In this document: piece after piece, positions 54,761-64,000 of the stretch
Position numbering within the stretch: position 1 is the stretch's first letter
How the letters are laid out: each line of letters opens with the position of its first letter
Assembly: GCA_009829735.1 (NCBI GenBank)
Contig: CM020618.1
Location: 39,222,894-39,286,893, forward strand
Length of the DNA: 64,000 nt
Direction of reading: 5' to 3'
Origin: Pyropia yezoensis
Taxonomy: Eukaryota > Rhodophyta > Bangiophyceae > Bangiales > Bangiaceae
The notes under the pieces: generated by a model
Database searches by the model: none
The model's input: the letters and a program-made list of their open reading frames with translations, nothing else
What the model was told of the DNA's origin: nothing
Made by a program: the position numbers and the translations under genes

Positions 54761-55676
54761 CCTGCCCGCCGCCGCTGCACGGGGCGAAGCGCGGCAGAGT
54801 GTGCTGTCGTACGTCCTCCACGAGCTGCTGCCCATGCCGCCGTCGCCGGAAAAGGCGCCGACGCCGCTGGTCCGGCTGGAGCGGGCGGCCGCCGACGAGA
54901 CGGCCCGCGCCGCGCGGGACCTCTTCTCCGCCATATGCGTGCGCGCAGCGGCCATGCCGAGTCGACGGGACACAGATAAGGCGGGCGCCAAGGGGAACGG
55001 CGCCAAGGGTAGCGGCAGCAAGGGCGCCGGCGCCGGCGCTGCCTCCGGTGCTGCTGAGTCGGCGAGTGAGGGCAGCGCGGCCGCGGCCGCCGCCGACGAG
55101 CGGACGGCCCCCTTTGTGGCGCTCGCTGCAGCAGCCGAGGCTGAGGCGGCACGCCGCCCCGCCCCCCGCGTCGGCGCCGTCCACGCACTGGCCGCGTGCG
55201 TGCCGACAACCCCTGGAGCGGTGGGCGGCGTCAATGCGGGTGGCAACACCACCTACCTCGTCCTGCGGGGTCTTCTCGACGCGAGGGTGGCCAACGCGCT
55301 TGCCCACTGCCTCGACCGGATGGACGTGGCCGCGGCGGGCAACGCCGACTGCGTCAATGCGGTGCTGCGGGCGGTCGAGGCGCTTGGCCACGCCGCCTCC
55401 ACGGTCGGCGGCAGCGGCGGCGGCGGTGGCGTCGGTGGGGGTGGTCACGCCATGACGCACGACCTGCATCACCACCACGGCCACGTGCACCTGCACCAGG
55501 GCCACCCGGTCATGGCCGTTGACGGTAGCGGCATGCCCTCACTTTGTTCGAAGGGAGCGGGGGGAGCGAGAGGGGGAGAGGGAGATGAAGGATGGGGAGA
55601 GAGAGAGGGGGGGTGCCTGTCGCTGATGAGGGTGGTGGGGGGGGGCAATGTCAATATGCGCACGTTGCCGTGGTAG
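52509..55676 (+). CDS. HUWE1/UPL1-like E3 ubiquitin ligase, internal fragment
   Basis: The ATG at 52509 overlaps the stop of the preceding gene (TGATG); the frame is also open further upstream, so the start is not certain. It is Ala/Gly/Pro-rich with a basic KKRKRKRRR stretch (about residue 155), a 21-bp tandem repeat encoding MAPTASA (53240-53300) and a (CCG)n poly-Pro run (54720-54765). Conserved helical segments resemble the middle of HUWE1/plant UPL1: LLQLLCSLTEDEDLARRFL (about 53655-53715), AILRHVAEDKATLEEAM (about 53830-53885), AAPMVARHVGSFTAAVAL, and NAVLRAVEALGHAAS (about 55355-55405). The N-terminal armadillo part and the catalytic HECT domain are absent. The last 60 residues, a His-rich then Gly-rich tail, probably read past a splice site. 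Likely a captured or truncated piece. Confidence 0.6.
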
Positions 55677-55965
55677 CGCCACCCGCGGCCACGGGGGTGT
55701 GGGGGCGGCGGCGGCCGCCTTCTTCCTGCAGGGAATACTGTAGCCAGTGGGGATAACCCGATCAGACACATGATGAGGTAATTCCGTCCGTCCCCGACGC
55801 CGCCGTAGACGGGCTCGCCTGGTGTCGTCGCGTCGCCGTTGCTACCCTGGGCCCAGACCGGTACAAACGTCGTGGACCGCGTTGCCTTGTATTTGGAAAA
55901 AAGGGTCCCACATCTCTTCTGTAAGGAATTCGATGTGGTGGGGGTGGGGGGGCACGCCTTAGGTC

Positions 55966-56090
55966 TATTGTGCATCTCCCAAAAAGTAGACGTGTCGACA
56001 ACGTGCCGAGGGGCGATTCATTGGCTCAGACGTCGGTTCTGCATGATACCTCGACAACAACAACAGCTACTCTTTGCGGGATGCACTATA
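55966..56090. mobile_element. Mariner-like MITE, diverged (125 bp)
   Basis: Bounded by TATTGTGCATCTCCCAAAAA and the inverse TTTGCGGGATGCACTATA. The termini match the two copies at 56957 and 58519 with several substitutions. TA at both ends fits Tc1/mariner target preference. No coding capacity. Confidence 0.65.
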
Positions 56091-56160
56091 TCTCACGCAA
56101 TGAGGCACGCGGCGGACATCCGACTTGGGCGCGGCACATCTCCGCGCAGTGGGTCTATTG

Positions 56161-56953
56161 CAGGGGTTGTCAAGCGTATCTGGCTCAAGCGCGTATTTTT
56201 CAAGCGTAGTGACGGTACTCGTGTCATTTTCGCTCAGCATCCCGAATACTCACTTGCTTCATGAGCGTGCATCCACCATACGCTTGCACGGAAATCACCC
56301 GAGTATTGGCGGCCAGTACTCATGGGCGCGCACTCATGGGATCTTTTCTCGGCCGGTAATGCGCGGAGTTCGAAATCTCAAGCGTAGCACTGCCCTGTGG
56401 ACTCAGACTCTGATGTGTTTTCGCTCCTCGAACCGACGTCTCCCAGGCGCACCCCCCACAACAACCCTGGATGCACTGCCGAGGTCCCGCGGGCCCTCGG
56501 GGCGGTCCCCAGGGTGGAGCCGGTGAGGGGCTGACAAACTCCCTTGCAGCCTGCTGATGCGATGGAACTCTTGCCAGCGCCCGTGCACCACCTGGCTCTT
56601 GAATGTCTCCAGGAGTCGTGACAACAGACAGGCCCAGCGCATGATCCTGTGCTCCCTTCGCTTGTCAAGCGTGCAGAAGAGCCATCAGAGAAGGGAATCC
56701 AGTCACACGGAAATGTGAAGTGCGGTACATTCTCGTAAATTGACCTGTTTTTCATGCGCCGGATACTCTTGCAGTACTCATAGTGTTGCCGAAAAATACC
56801 ACTGGCTAGTACGCTTGTGAGCACTCATGACTCCGGTCACGGGCGCCACTACGCTTGACAAAAAGTCGGCTGACTGACAGTAGATACTCGTGCCCCAGCC
56901 ACGTCTCCCAATACCATACGCTGGACCGAAACTGGTACGCTTGACAACCCCTG
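56161..56953. mobile_element. Non-autonomous hAT-type element with 8-bp target duplication
   Basis: Starts CAGGGGTTGTCAAGCGTA, and the same 18 bases inverted end it (TACGCTTGACAACCCCTG). It is flanked by GTCTATTG at 56153-56160 and 56954-56961. An 8-bp duplication with CAGGG termini is characteristic of hAT. The motif CAAGCGTA recurs forward near the left end (about 56171, 56201, 56380) and inverted near the right side (about 56279, 56810, 56850, 56936), like the subterminal transposase-binding repeats of hAT elements. No transposase frame inside. It landed in the left terminus of the MITE at 56957. Confidence 0.85.
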
Positions 56954-56956
56954 GTC

Positions 56957-57079
56957 TATTGTGCGTCCCGTAAGAAGTGGACGTGCACAGGTCGTGCAGT
57001 GTGGGCTTGATTGGTCCAGTGGCCAATATTTGACATGATCGCCACACGTGCACGTCCACTTTTCACGGGACGCACTATA
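56957..57079. mobile_element. Mariner-like MITE (123 bp)
   Basis: Inverted termini of about 28 bp (start GTGCGTCCCGTAAGAAGTGG at 56961, inverse at 57048-57075) with TA outside each. Its left border is shared with the target duplication of the hAT element to its left. Confidence 0.8.
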
Positions 57080-57119
57080 AGACCGAGTGCCTATGTACAC
57101 TTCCGTGCACGATGGCCTT

Positions 57120-57734
57120 CACGGCCTCTGTGGGGAGGTCGGCTTCTGAAAGCAGGCCCTCACGACCCCCTGAGGGCCTTCTTGCACGGAAATGTAGGTA
57201 CTCGGCTTTAGACCCACTGCGCCGCTACGACGGCACTCCAGCCCACATGCGGCACATAATGTGCAACGAGATCTCACAGGCTCTCCAAAAATGTCATGCA
57301 CTGCCCCTCTGTAATGATATGATCATTGTCTCTCCGGGCGTAAGGATTTGTAGGACCGCTTTTTCTCGCGTTTTTGAAGTTTCTTCCCATAATTCATTCC
57401 AGGCTATTGTCGCATTGGGCAGTCTCTCACCGCGCATTTTACGTGGGTTGGACGACCTTGAGAAAAAAACGTGGAAAAAGTACCGTCGGTGCGCCGCACA
57501 CGGCGGCACAAGCGTCGGCGCTACACGATCCAGGATCAGGGCTGTGCAAGGGTACCGGATTTGGCCAAGTGTACTGTACAGTCATTATTCGGTTATATGC
57601 GGCTCGATTATATGACAGGGTCACATAATCAAGCTTCCTCGCCCGAGGGCGATTCCTGTTTTCCAGAGAGTTGCCCCATAATTTTATGCGTTGCGCAGGA
57701 CTGACCGTGGGAGCGCCTCACCGATTCGGCTCAT
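57120..57734. other. No supported gene
   Basis: Ordinary composition with short frames on both strands. The right end leads into a transposase tail. I see no other structure. Confidence 0.35.
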
Positions 57735-58115
57735 CCCTCTCGCTGACGCCGCCGCCGACCAACACCATCCGGAGGGACGCCGCCAAGATTATCGCTGGGG
57801 AGTGGGAGAAGGTCACTGCGGTGCAGCTGGCTAACTGCTGTTTTCACTGCAGAGGTCTTGCCGGACGAGGCAGCCGCGGAAGTGCGCCGGCAGCTGCACG
57901 GGGTCGTACCTGTGGCGGATAACGTCCACACTGGCGTTTCTGAGGTGGTAGCTTTGATGGCTAACAGCCGCTTGTGGGGCGATTTTCAGGGTGTGTCTGA
58001 CAGTGAGCGCTCCGTTGCTGTTGAGCAGTGGTTTGCTGCGGAGGATGATGTGGAGGCGTTGGATGAGACGGTCGACATGGCGCTAGGGGAGGGGGAGGAC
58101 GAGTGCGAGGAGTAG
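57735..58115 (+). pseudogene. pogo/Tigger-like transposase C-terminus
   Basis: The first part has AAKIIAGEWEKVTAVQLANCCFHC, split here as IAGEWEKVTAV and QLANCCFHC, the usual pogo/Tigger ending of a Trp, (V/I)TPETI-like segment and NCFRHCGF-like block. A one-base frame change near 57855 leads to the tail PDEAAAEVRRQLHGVV, EVVALMAN, AVEQWF, DETVDMAL and acidic residues, ending TAG. The tail is homologous to 26324-26569. The catalytic core is not present upstream. Confidence 0.55.
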
Positions 58116-58518
58116 ATGCCGTCGTGCTATTATGGTTGTGACTGGTCGTGCGTAGGAAGCAACTTGTGCGCCTGACTGGTGCGCCCTGCTCGCCTCATTC
58201 GATGACGCGGATTTCTTGCGAGCGTGTAATTTGATCGGTCGACACTACTGCGACGCCCGGCGGTGTTTGTCAGTCCACGCACTCGTTGCGAATCCGCTGT
58301 AAATGATATTCCGATTTAACCCCTAGCCCCCCTTCATATAGTCGAATAATGACTGTATGGGATCGCACAAGTTGGTCAGAGTATCTAGCTGACAGTGGCC
58401 TGTGGTTCGGTCAAATGTATTCGGTTGTGACGCAAGTGCGAATGTACGTATCAAGGGTATACGCACGTGCCCCGCATTGGCGTGTGTATTAGCAAATTGG
58501 AACGGGCAAGTGTATCAA

Positions 58519-58641
58519 TATAGTGCGTCCCATAAAAAGTGGACGTGCTCGTGTCGTGATCATGTCGAATATCGGCCACTGGACCAATCAAACCCACACT
58601 GCACGACCCGTGCACGTCCACTTTTTACGGGACGCACAATA
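58519..58641. mobile_element. Mariner-like MITE, second close copy (123 bp)
   Basis: Ends TATAGTGCGTCCCATAAAAA and inverse TTTTTACGGGACGCACAATA, TA at each border, same length and interior (CCACTGGACCAATC) as 56957-57079 in inverse orientation. Confidence 0.82.
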
Positions 58642-58886
58642 CCCTTCTGTAGACACGCAGTCGCTGACGTTCGGCAGCTGTGAGACGCTCTTTTTGCACT
58701 CATAAAGTCGTCTCTGATGGCTGGGTGACGAGCGCGTGCTATTCCGTCGCCAGTCGATGGCGACGCTGCCTGGATGTAATGCAGCCTGCTGGTGTCAACC
58801 GCGGTATTCCCCACATGTCTGACACTCACGTGTCGGGCACGCGCCACGGTGCCAGCATGCCATTAGGGTCGCACCGCCCCCGACCA

Positions 58887-58943
58887 AGGGTGGCACCAAC
58901 GGGGGAGACACGGAATAGAGGAACACGTCTTTCAATCTTCACA
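58887..58943 (+). repeat. Diverged dispersed repeat, copy 1
   Basis: Shares GAATAGAGGAACACGTCTTT and flanks with 59753-59809. Nature unknown; perhaps the end of an old element. Confidence 0.5.
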
Positions 58944-58949
58944 TGGTAA

Positions 58950-59752
58950 CGCCACAGCGGCTCCCCCAGCCTGGCAACCGTCTTCCTTGCGGCTTGGCGT
59001 GACGCACTCGCTCTGGTGCCTCGTAACCTTGCCCCACGGAAGTTCCATAGCCGTCACCCTCGCCTCGGGGTGGAGCCAGGGTTGCTTCGTTACACCCGAA
59101 TCACTCCACCGTTCGGCGAATACGGTGTAATTTGGGCGTCCGAATCCGAACGCGGTTCGGATAGACTTACATACAACTTAATACCTGTGCAAGCGTTTTA
59201 CGGACAATAACCCACCAAGAGCCTGGAGACGGCTCCCCACTGGCTCTGCACTGTACACCCTCGCTCGGGAGCTCTCCAGAGACAGAGGCGGAGCTGTCTT
59301 CCGTGAGCGAGTGTGCACATCTGCGGAGGGAGCTCACTAGTTGCCGCCGCGCGGCGCCGCCGTACGATGACTGACCCGCGGCACGTCAGCAGCGTGTCCC
59401 ATGCTCATTCATTTGGCGGCTCTGACAGGTTCTCGAAAAGGTCAGGCGGTGCATCAGGGGCTGTCGCCGTGCTGCTGGTGCATGAGCTCCCCGCCATCCG
59501 CAGCCTCGCACCTTCCAACAGCGCGCTTCCCCGCGCGGAGCCTGATGCTTGTTCACGACCGTGACCGCGGACACCTCACCACCCATTGCAAGCCCAGGTA
59601 TGCTAGTATCATCTACTGCGCTCACACGTGGTCAATTGGTTGCCACGTGTTCTCATTGCATGTGACGTTCGGATGGAACGCTTCCAGAGTTCGGGCGAGC
59701 CCACCGTATTCGCGATCCCGAATCCGAATCCGAATCGACTCCCCACCAACCC
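58950..59752. other. No supported gene between two dispersed repeat copies
   Basis: Includes short direct words such as CGAATCCGAAT near 59145 and 59725. No coding signal. Confidence 0.35.
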
Positions 59753-59809
59753 TGGGTGGAACCGACGGGATAGACGAGGGATAGAGGAACACGTCTTTCA
59801 AGCTTCACA
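59753..59809 (+). repeat. Diverged dispersed repeat, copy 2
   Basis: Second copy of the repeat at 58887-58943, same orientation, carrying GATAGAGGAACACGTCTTT. Confidence 0.5.
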
Positions 59810-60300
59810 GCTGGGCAGGCGCTCGTGGCTCAGGGACCACCCGCCACGACCCCTGTCCAGCGGCCGCTGGGTCGCCACTGTGCTGCCTGGCGGTCTCGTC
59901 ACCTGTCGCGGCCGTGTCTGTCAGCTGGGCCTCGGTGGCCTTCGACCGCATGGCACGCTGTAACTGGCAATTTTCTAACAGCTGGGGCTACTTGCTCCAT
60001 GCCTTTGGATACCCTTCAAGTCCGGAGCCAAGTGTGTCACATATACACTTGAATACGCAATACACTTGCGAAAGTGTATACATGAAGAATTCCTGATTTC
60101 GCCATGCGTATCGCTGATACACTCGATATCATGCTTTTGTGGTACCCTTCGGCCAATACCCTTGCACAGCCGTGTCCAGGATCCCACGTGTCGATATTTC
60201 GAAGCATGCAATCCGCTGCCCATCTGATGAAGGGGACTACATCTGCATTGAATTTGTGCTCCACATGCCCGCCTTTTTGACTGGCTTAATCCGCCCCAGG

Positions 60301-60466
60301 CGACCCGTGCCCGCTATTCCTGACAGGCGTGATCCCCCCTCACCAGTCGACCCCTGCCCGCCTTTCTGGCAGACTGGATCCCCCCTCCAGTCGATCAATA
60401 CCCGCGTTCTCTAACAGGCGTGATTCCCCCGCCCCCCCCCGTCGACCATTGCCCCTCTTTCACCGG
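60301..60466. repeat. Four-unit minisatellite, about 45-50 bp per unit
   Basis: Units begin CGACCCGTGCCCG (60301), CGACCCCTGCCCG (60348), CGATCAATACCCG (60392) and CGACCATTGCCCC (60443); each carries a CAGGCGTGATCCCCC-like second half. Confidence 0.7.
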
Positions 60467-60689
60467 CAGCTCTGCCATGGTTGGCAAAAACACAACCTTT
60501 TTTTGATTTTGACTTGATTAAACTATAGATTAAATCAATATGTTTTTTTTAGTTTTTTTTGGTTTTATTGCGTTTAATCAACGTTGATAAGTATAATAAT
60601 GAGTCAGGTCAAGGATCGACTGAATTCAAACCTACATATAGCCCAATATAGAAGTAGCCCCCAAATTGAATCGGGATCGTGCATGCAAG

Positions 60690-61093
60690 GGGCCTACGCT
60701 GCGCGCACTCCTGGATCCGTTGTGGACGTACGCGCTGTCGTAGCCTCTCCATGGGACCTGCGGGGCTGGTGGTTTCTCTTTGGGGGCTCCACGCCCGTCC
60801 TGCGCGAGATTGGGAAGGCGCTCGCGGGCATGGTGCCGTCATCCTGCGCTGTGGAGAGGTCCTTCTCAACGCAGAAGTCAGTCCACTCCCTCATCCGGAA
60901 CAGGTTGACCCATGACGAGGTGGCCAAGCTAATGTTTGTGCACATGAACCTCAATCTCCTGGACGGCGTCAACATGAGCGAGGACGACCTCGACTTCTTT
61001 GGTTCAGTTGCTGCAGAGGTTGGTGAGAGTGGTGGTGCAACCGATAGTGTGGGTGAGGGCGGGCGCGGCATGGATGGTCTGGAGGAAGAATGA
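60690..61093 (+). pseudogene. hAT transposase C-terminal dimerisation domain
   Basis: LREIGKALAGMVPSSCAVER, then SFSTQKSVHSLIRNRLTHDE and VAKLMFVHMNLNLL, match the hAT family dimerisation region (the usual form is P-SS-ERxFS, then RNRLS, then LxFxxxN). An acidic Gly-rich tail ends at TGA 61091-61093. The catalytic core and BED finger are missing. It sits between two AT-rich blocks (60485-60600 and 61270-61370). It is a possible source relative of the non-autonomous hAT element at 56161, but no terminal match was found. Confidence 0.75.
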
Positions 61094-61491
61094 GTTCTTT
61101 GTGTCACTGGGAGCCACCCCGTGACTCCGACAATGTTGGCCCGCTGGCGCTCCGAGGGGGGACTTTTGTGCGACAAGGAGAAGGGTTCATGTCAGACAAC
61201 AGCCAGTCTCAGTCAAACAATTGTGGCCGCAATTGCCTCAGAAATCAGGAGTGTACGTGGTATCAATACAGGAATTGTTCTTTGATTAATCTAATAGCGC
61301 AAAGCCCCAGATAGATTAATTTATAAATTAGTCTATAGATTAATTTAAGAAGTAAACGTATACGATTTTCTCGTGACAGCCCTGACCTCTGCCCCCCCCT
61401 TGGTTGTCCACTCATCCAGTGGGCAACGAGTGCGCGCCTGGCGTGCCCTTCCACTGAGCTCCTGGATCTTCACTCCGGTTGCACGCCCGCG

Positions 61492-63190
61492 ATGCGGTCG
61501 CCTCGCAGCATTTCAACCCTTGGCCGGGGCAAACGCTGGCGCACCGTCCGGATGATAGGCAGCGGCGTGGCAGCCATTGTGCTGAGCGTGCGTGCTTTTC
61601 TTGAGAGAGAGAAGCGGACGCGCAAGGTTGTGCTGCGTGAGCGCCCGGTAGAGTGGACGGCCAAGGCAACGGGCTAGAGTGTCCACTCCGTCAGCCGTCT
61701 CGCCAGTAACGCCCACGTGGCATCTCTGCCCGAGCTGAGCGCGCGTGAGACGCGTGAGACTGTCAAGCGCGTGCCTGTGGACGAACTGCAGCGCTTACGA
61801 CACGCTATATACGCTCAGTATGAGAACCGGACTCTGCCCGCGTTGGAAAGTACGCTGGAGTATCTCAGCAATGCTGGGGAGACGCCATCTGCCGCGGACG
61901 ACACGGAGCAGAGCCAGTCCGAGGACGGTGACGGCAGAGACGGCTCTGACGACAATGCCTCTGTTTCTGGTCGTGGCCGGGAGCGTGCTCGCGGTGTCGG
62001 CGATGGCGCGCCCGGTGGCGCCGTTGGTACAGGTACAAGTGGTCGCGCGCTGCACTGCACCGGGCGCTTCAGGACACTGGCTTTTAGTTCAGCAAAGGGC
62101 TCAATCATTACGATGGAGCTCGTAAAAAGGCATCAGTGCGGGCGCAGCGCAACAACTTCATCGACTCCATCCGCAAGTATCGGAAGCAGGGGCGTACGGT
62201 GTACCTGATGAAACTTGGGTCAACAAAAATATGACGGTCTACCGCAGCTGAAGTGACGGCAGTGTGCGAGCTCGCCTCAACGTGCCATCCGGGAAGGGTG
62301 CCCGAATCATTGTCGCCCATGTTGGCTCGCGATCATTGGGTCTACTTCGCGATGCAGACCTGGTGTGAGGCCCACCCACACCGGGGTAGCCCTCAACGTA
62401 CTCTTGTTCGAACCCTTGACCTTGAACAGCAATCCGGTGTAGAGGTTGGGGAGAGGGATGGGGTTGTAACGGTGTGGGTTCAGGGGAAAGTGATGGGGAA
62501 GCAACGGTGATGGGAGTGGGGAAGAGGGTGGCGTGACGTCGGTGATGGTTGGTGAGTGGCACAATGGTAAAGAAGGTCTTTGTTTGTCTCTGTGGTTGCC
62601 TCTTCCCCTCCACACCGAAGCGCCCACTGGCACACATTATATACCCACAGCGGGGCACCGAAGGTGCCCCCTAAGCATGCGTTTCCCCTTCGTGCCGCAG
62701 TGCGGCCAGACGGCTCAAAAACAACGCAAGGGCGAGCGCACACAATGTATGGCTCCAAAGCATTCCAGACGAGGTGTCTGGTAACAGATACAAAATCTAC
62801 ATACGTCCACATATCCTGAGCTGCCGCCCGAATCACCCGATGACCGGCGGGTCGAAGATGTGACCGGCTGTTATCGTGCAGCCGTTCCAGAGCGGTCCTT
62901 TAATACTGGACCCTCCAGTTACCACCCGATGTTTGCAGACACTAACGGGCGTCCACGCGACTACGTGGGGACGCTCAATTCATCTAATTAGATAATGAGG
63001 ACTTGTAAGGAGATGTCCCAATCTCAGGTTCTCAGGGTGTATTTGGGACGAATCCTTACACCTGGTATTCATTGGCAAGAAGACGTCAGGCGACTACCAC
63101 GGCGAGATGAATTCCGCCACGTGGCTAAAGTGGCTGGAGAACAAGGTCCTGCCTCGTATACGCTGTGGTGTCCTGGTTGTTGACCGGGCG
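61492..63190 (+). pseudogene. DDE_3-type (Tc1/IS630-like) transposase, split by a solo LTR
   Basis: Pieces in order: a helix-turn-helix-like part with AFLEREKRTRKVV and a TAG at 61675; the RETVKRVPVDELQRLRHAIY and ALESTLEYL segment; an acidic low-complexity insert; in another frame LHRALQDTGF-stop-FSKGLNHYDGARK and QRNNFIDSIRKYRKQGRTVY; a lost base, then the first catalytic Asp in DETWVNK; VPSGKGARIIVAHVGS; then, after the LTR, FIGKKTSGDYHGEMNSATWL and LPRIRCGVLVVDRAPY, where the usual second catalytic motif VxDNAxYH has Arg for Asn and Cys for His. Sequence after this point is the terminus of an unrelated MITE. At least two stops, two frame changes and catalytic-site changes make it dead. 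Confidence 0.78.
62364..63060 (-). repeat. Solo LTR inside the DDE_3 transposase (697 bp)
   Basis: Ends TGTGAGG...CCTTACA, flanked by the 5-bp duplication CCTGG (62359-62363 and 63061-63065). Removing it and one CCTGG restores the transposase frame across the site. It is related to the D family LTRs (shared AGCCCTCAACGTACTC and TATATA regions) but shorter and diverged. Confidence 0.92.
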
Positions 63191-63194
63191 CCTT

Positions 63195-63236
63195 ATTGTG
63201 CGTCCCATAGAAAGTGGACGTGCACGGGTCGTGCAT
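63195..63236. repeat. Single MITE terminus
   Basis: TATTGTGCGTCCCATAGAAA and the following GTGGACGTGCACGGGTCGTG match the left end of the 123-bp MITEs. No opposite terminus is found downstream, so this is a truncated copy or a recombination point. Confidence 0.65.
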
Positions 63237-64000
63237 GTGGTGGTTTTAAGGTGCAGGCGTCTGGCACCCAGATAAAACAGAGAACCTTACCGTGGGAAAA
63301 ACACAGGGAGACCGGTGAGATACGGAGCCCCCAACCGTCCGGCTGTCTAGGACGTGACGAGCACGCACCAAAGCGGCAGTATTCACGCACACACATGTCT
63401 GCCTTTACGAAGGGGACAAGCAACGAGCACCTCCATGCGCACATATACCCCCCTCACCCCGCACCCAGCGACCCTACACCCCGGGCTACGTGCGGGCCAA
63501 TCATATTCCAGGCCAGCGGTGCAAGCAGGAATCTCTCCGCCCTCCTCCCACGGGTCATCCCAGCCAGCGGGGCAATGGCCCCAAAGCAAATACAACAACA
63601 ATTTCCTCAACAATGCAGAAGTTCAAAAACAAAGTAGCCCCCCTATGGGGGGTAAACCCCATACAATTGGATTGGGCTTACGCCCACCCAAATCCAGTAT
63701 CCCGAGGAGACACCGGTGCCGGTCTCGGGTCACCCCTTTCCCGGGTCAGCCGAAGGATCCTCACGGGACCCACCGACTGGGGGCCATGCGGATAGCCGCG
63801 TGGCCACCCAGTGAGGGCTCCACGTGTGCGTGCCTTGGCACCGGTGGCCCCGTATGCCACCGTATCGCCTGGGCAGTGCCCCGGTGCGAGTGTTGGGGGA
63901 TCCCTTGGATCCCCACAGAAAGTTCATTTAGATATCAGGAGACTTGAAAATTAGACAGTAAGTATAGTGGAATACAGCGGGCTCTCTTCTTCAACGACAA
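63237..64000. other. Unassigned DNA to the window edge
   Basis: No coding signal that I trust. A GTAGCCCCCCTATGGGGGGT inverted motif near 63635-63655 and GC-rich text after it resemble parts of gypsy LTRs in this window, so an LTR continuing to the right is possible but unproven. Confidence 0.3.

Noticed and set aside
54284..55505. Long minus-strand frames opposite the ligase-like gene
   Set aside because: Low-complexity mirror of the Ala/Gly/Pro coding on plus; the plus frame has family resemblance and the minus frames do not.
1..64000. tRNA or rRNA genes
   Set aside because: No convincing cloverleaf with A and B boxes or rRNA core was found by eye; the only tRNA-like stretches are primer-binding sites.

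Overview
The window is nuclear DNA from a GC-rich eukaryote. It holds four chromodomain-bearing Ty3/gypsy retrotransposons, solo LTRs, cut-and-paste transposon remnants, GT-AG introns, long G and C runs, and one recognisable housekeeping enzyme, protoporphyrinogen oxidase. High GC, intron-poor reading frames rich in Ala, Pro and Gly, and very dense retrotransposons fit a bangiophycean red alga (Porphyra/Pyropia type). That taxonomic placement is an inference and nothing here proves it. Nothing in the window is bacterial.

Layout. (1) 1-7442: minus-strand gypsy element A, whose 3' end runs off the left edge; it lies inside an LTR of the D family (7443-8021). (2) 8022 onward: plus-strand gypsy element C, broken by stop codons and an integrase deletion. 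(3) 14290-25040: complete minus-strand gypsy element B with both LTRs and a 5-bp target duplication, inserted in what looks like the 3' LTR of C. (4) 25567-26137: solo LTR of the A family with its 5-bp target duplication. (5) 26324-28494: a transposase tail, a small inverted-repeat element and DNA with no supported gene. (6) 28495-33321: the gene-like island, with protoporphyrinogen oxidase on plus and a REJ/PKD-like extracellular protein exon on minus. (7) 33322-38256: gene-poor low-complexity DNA with a GC minisatellite beside an AT-rich block. (8) 38257-40960 and 50358-53060: two nearly identical copies of a Crinkler/RHS-type P-loop NTPase-nuclease gene followed by part of a HUWE1/UPL1-like E3 ligase. 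The first copy ends at a 500-N gap, followed by a pogo/Tigger-like transposase tail. (9) 42917-50357: D-family LTR debris and minus-strand gypsy element D, which lacks its 5' end and abuts the second NTPase-nuclease copy. (10) 55677-64000: a graveyard of DNA transposons, with mariner-like MITEs, a 793-bp hAT-type element with an 8-bp target duplication, a hAT dimerisation domain, a pogo-like tail, and a DDE_3-type transposase split by a solo LTR.

How the parts relate. Elements A, B and C share an organisation: gag, then pol in the -1 frame (seen in A and B), then a second gene of unknown function transcribed towards pol from the opposite strand, located between pol and the 3' LTR. Similarity of this antisense gene across three divergent elements is the most interesting signal in the window. 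A and B keep the same slippery heptamer at the gag stop, and D has a different heptamer that fits the same rule, so -1 frameshifting is the likely route to Gag-Pol. Most element genes carry in-frame stops that single transitions can explain, so none of the four looks autonomous.
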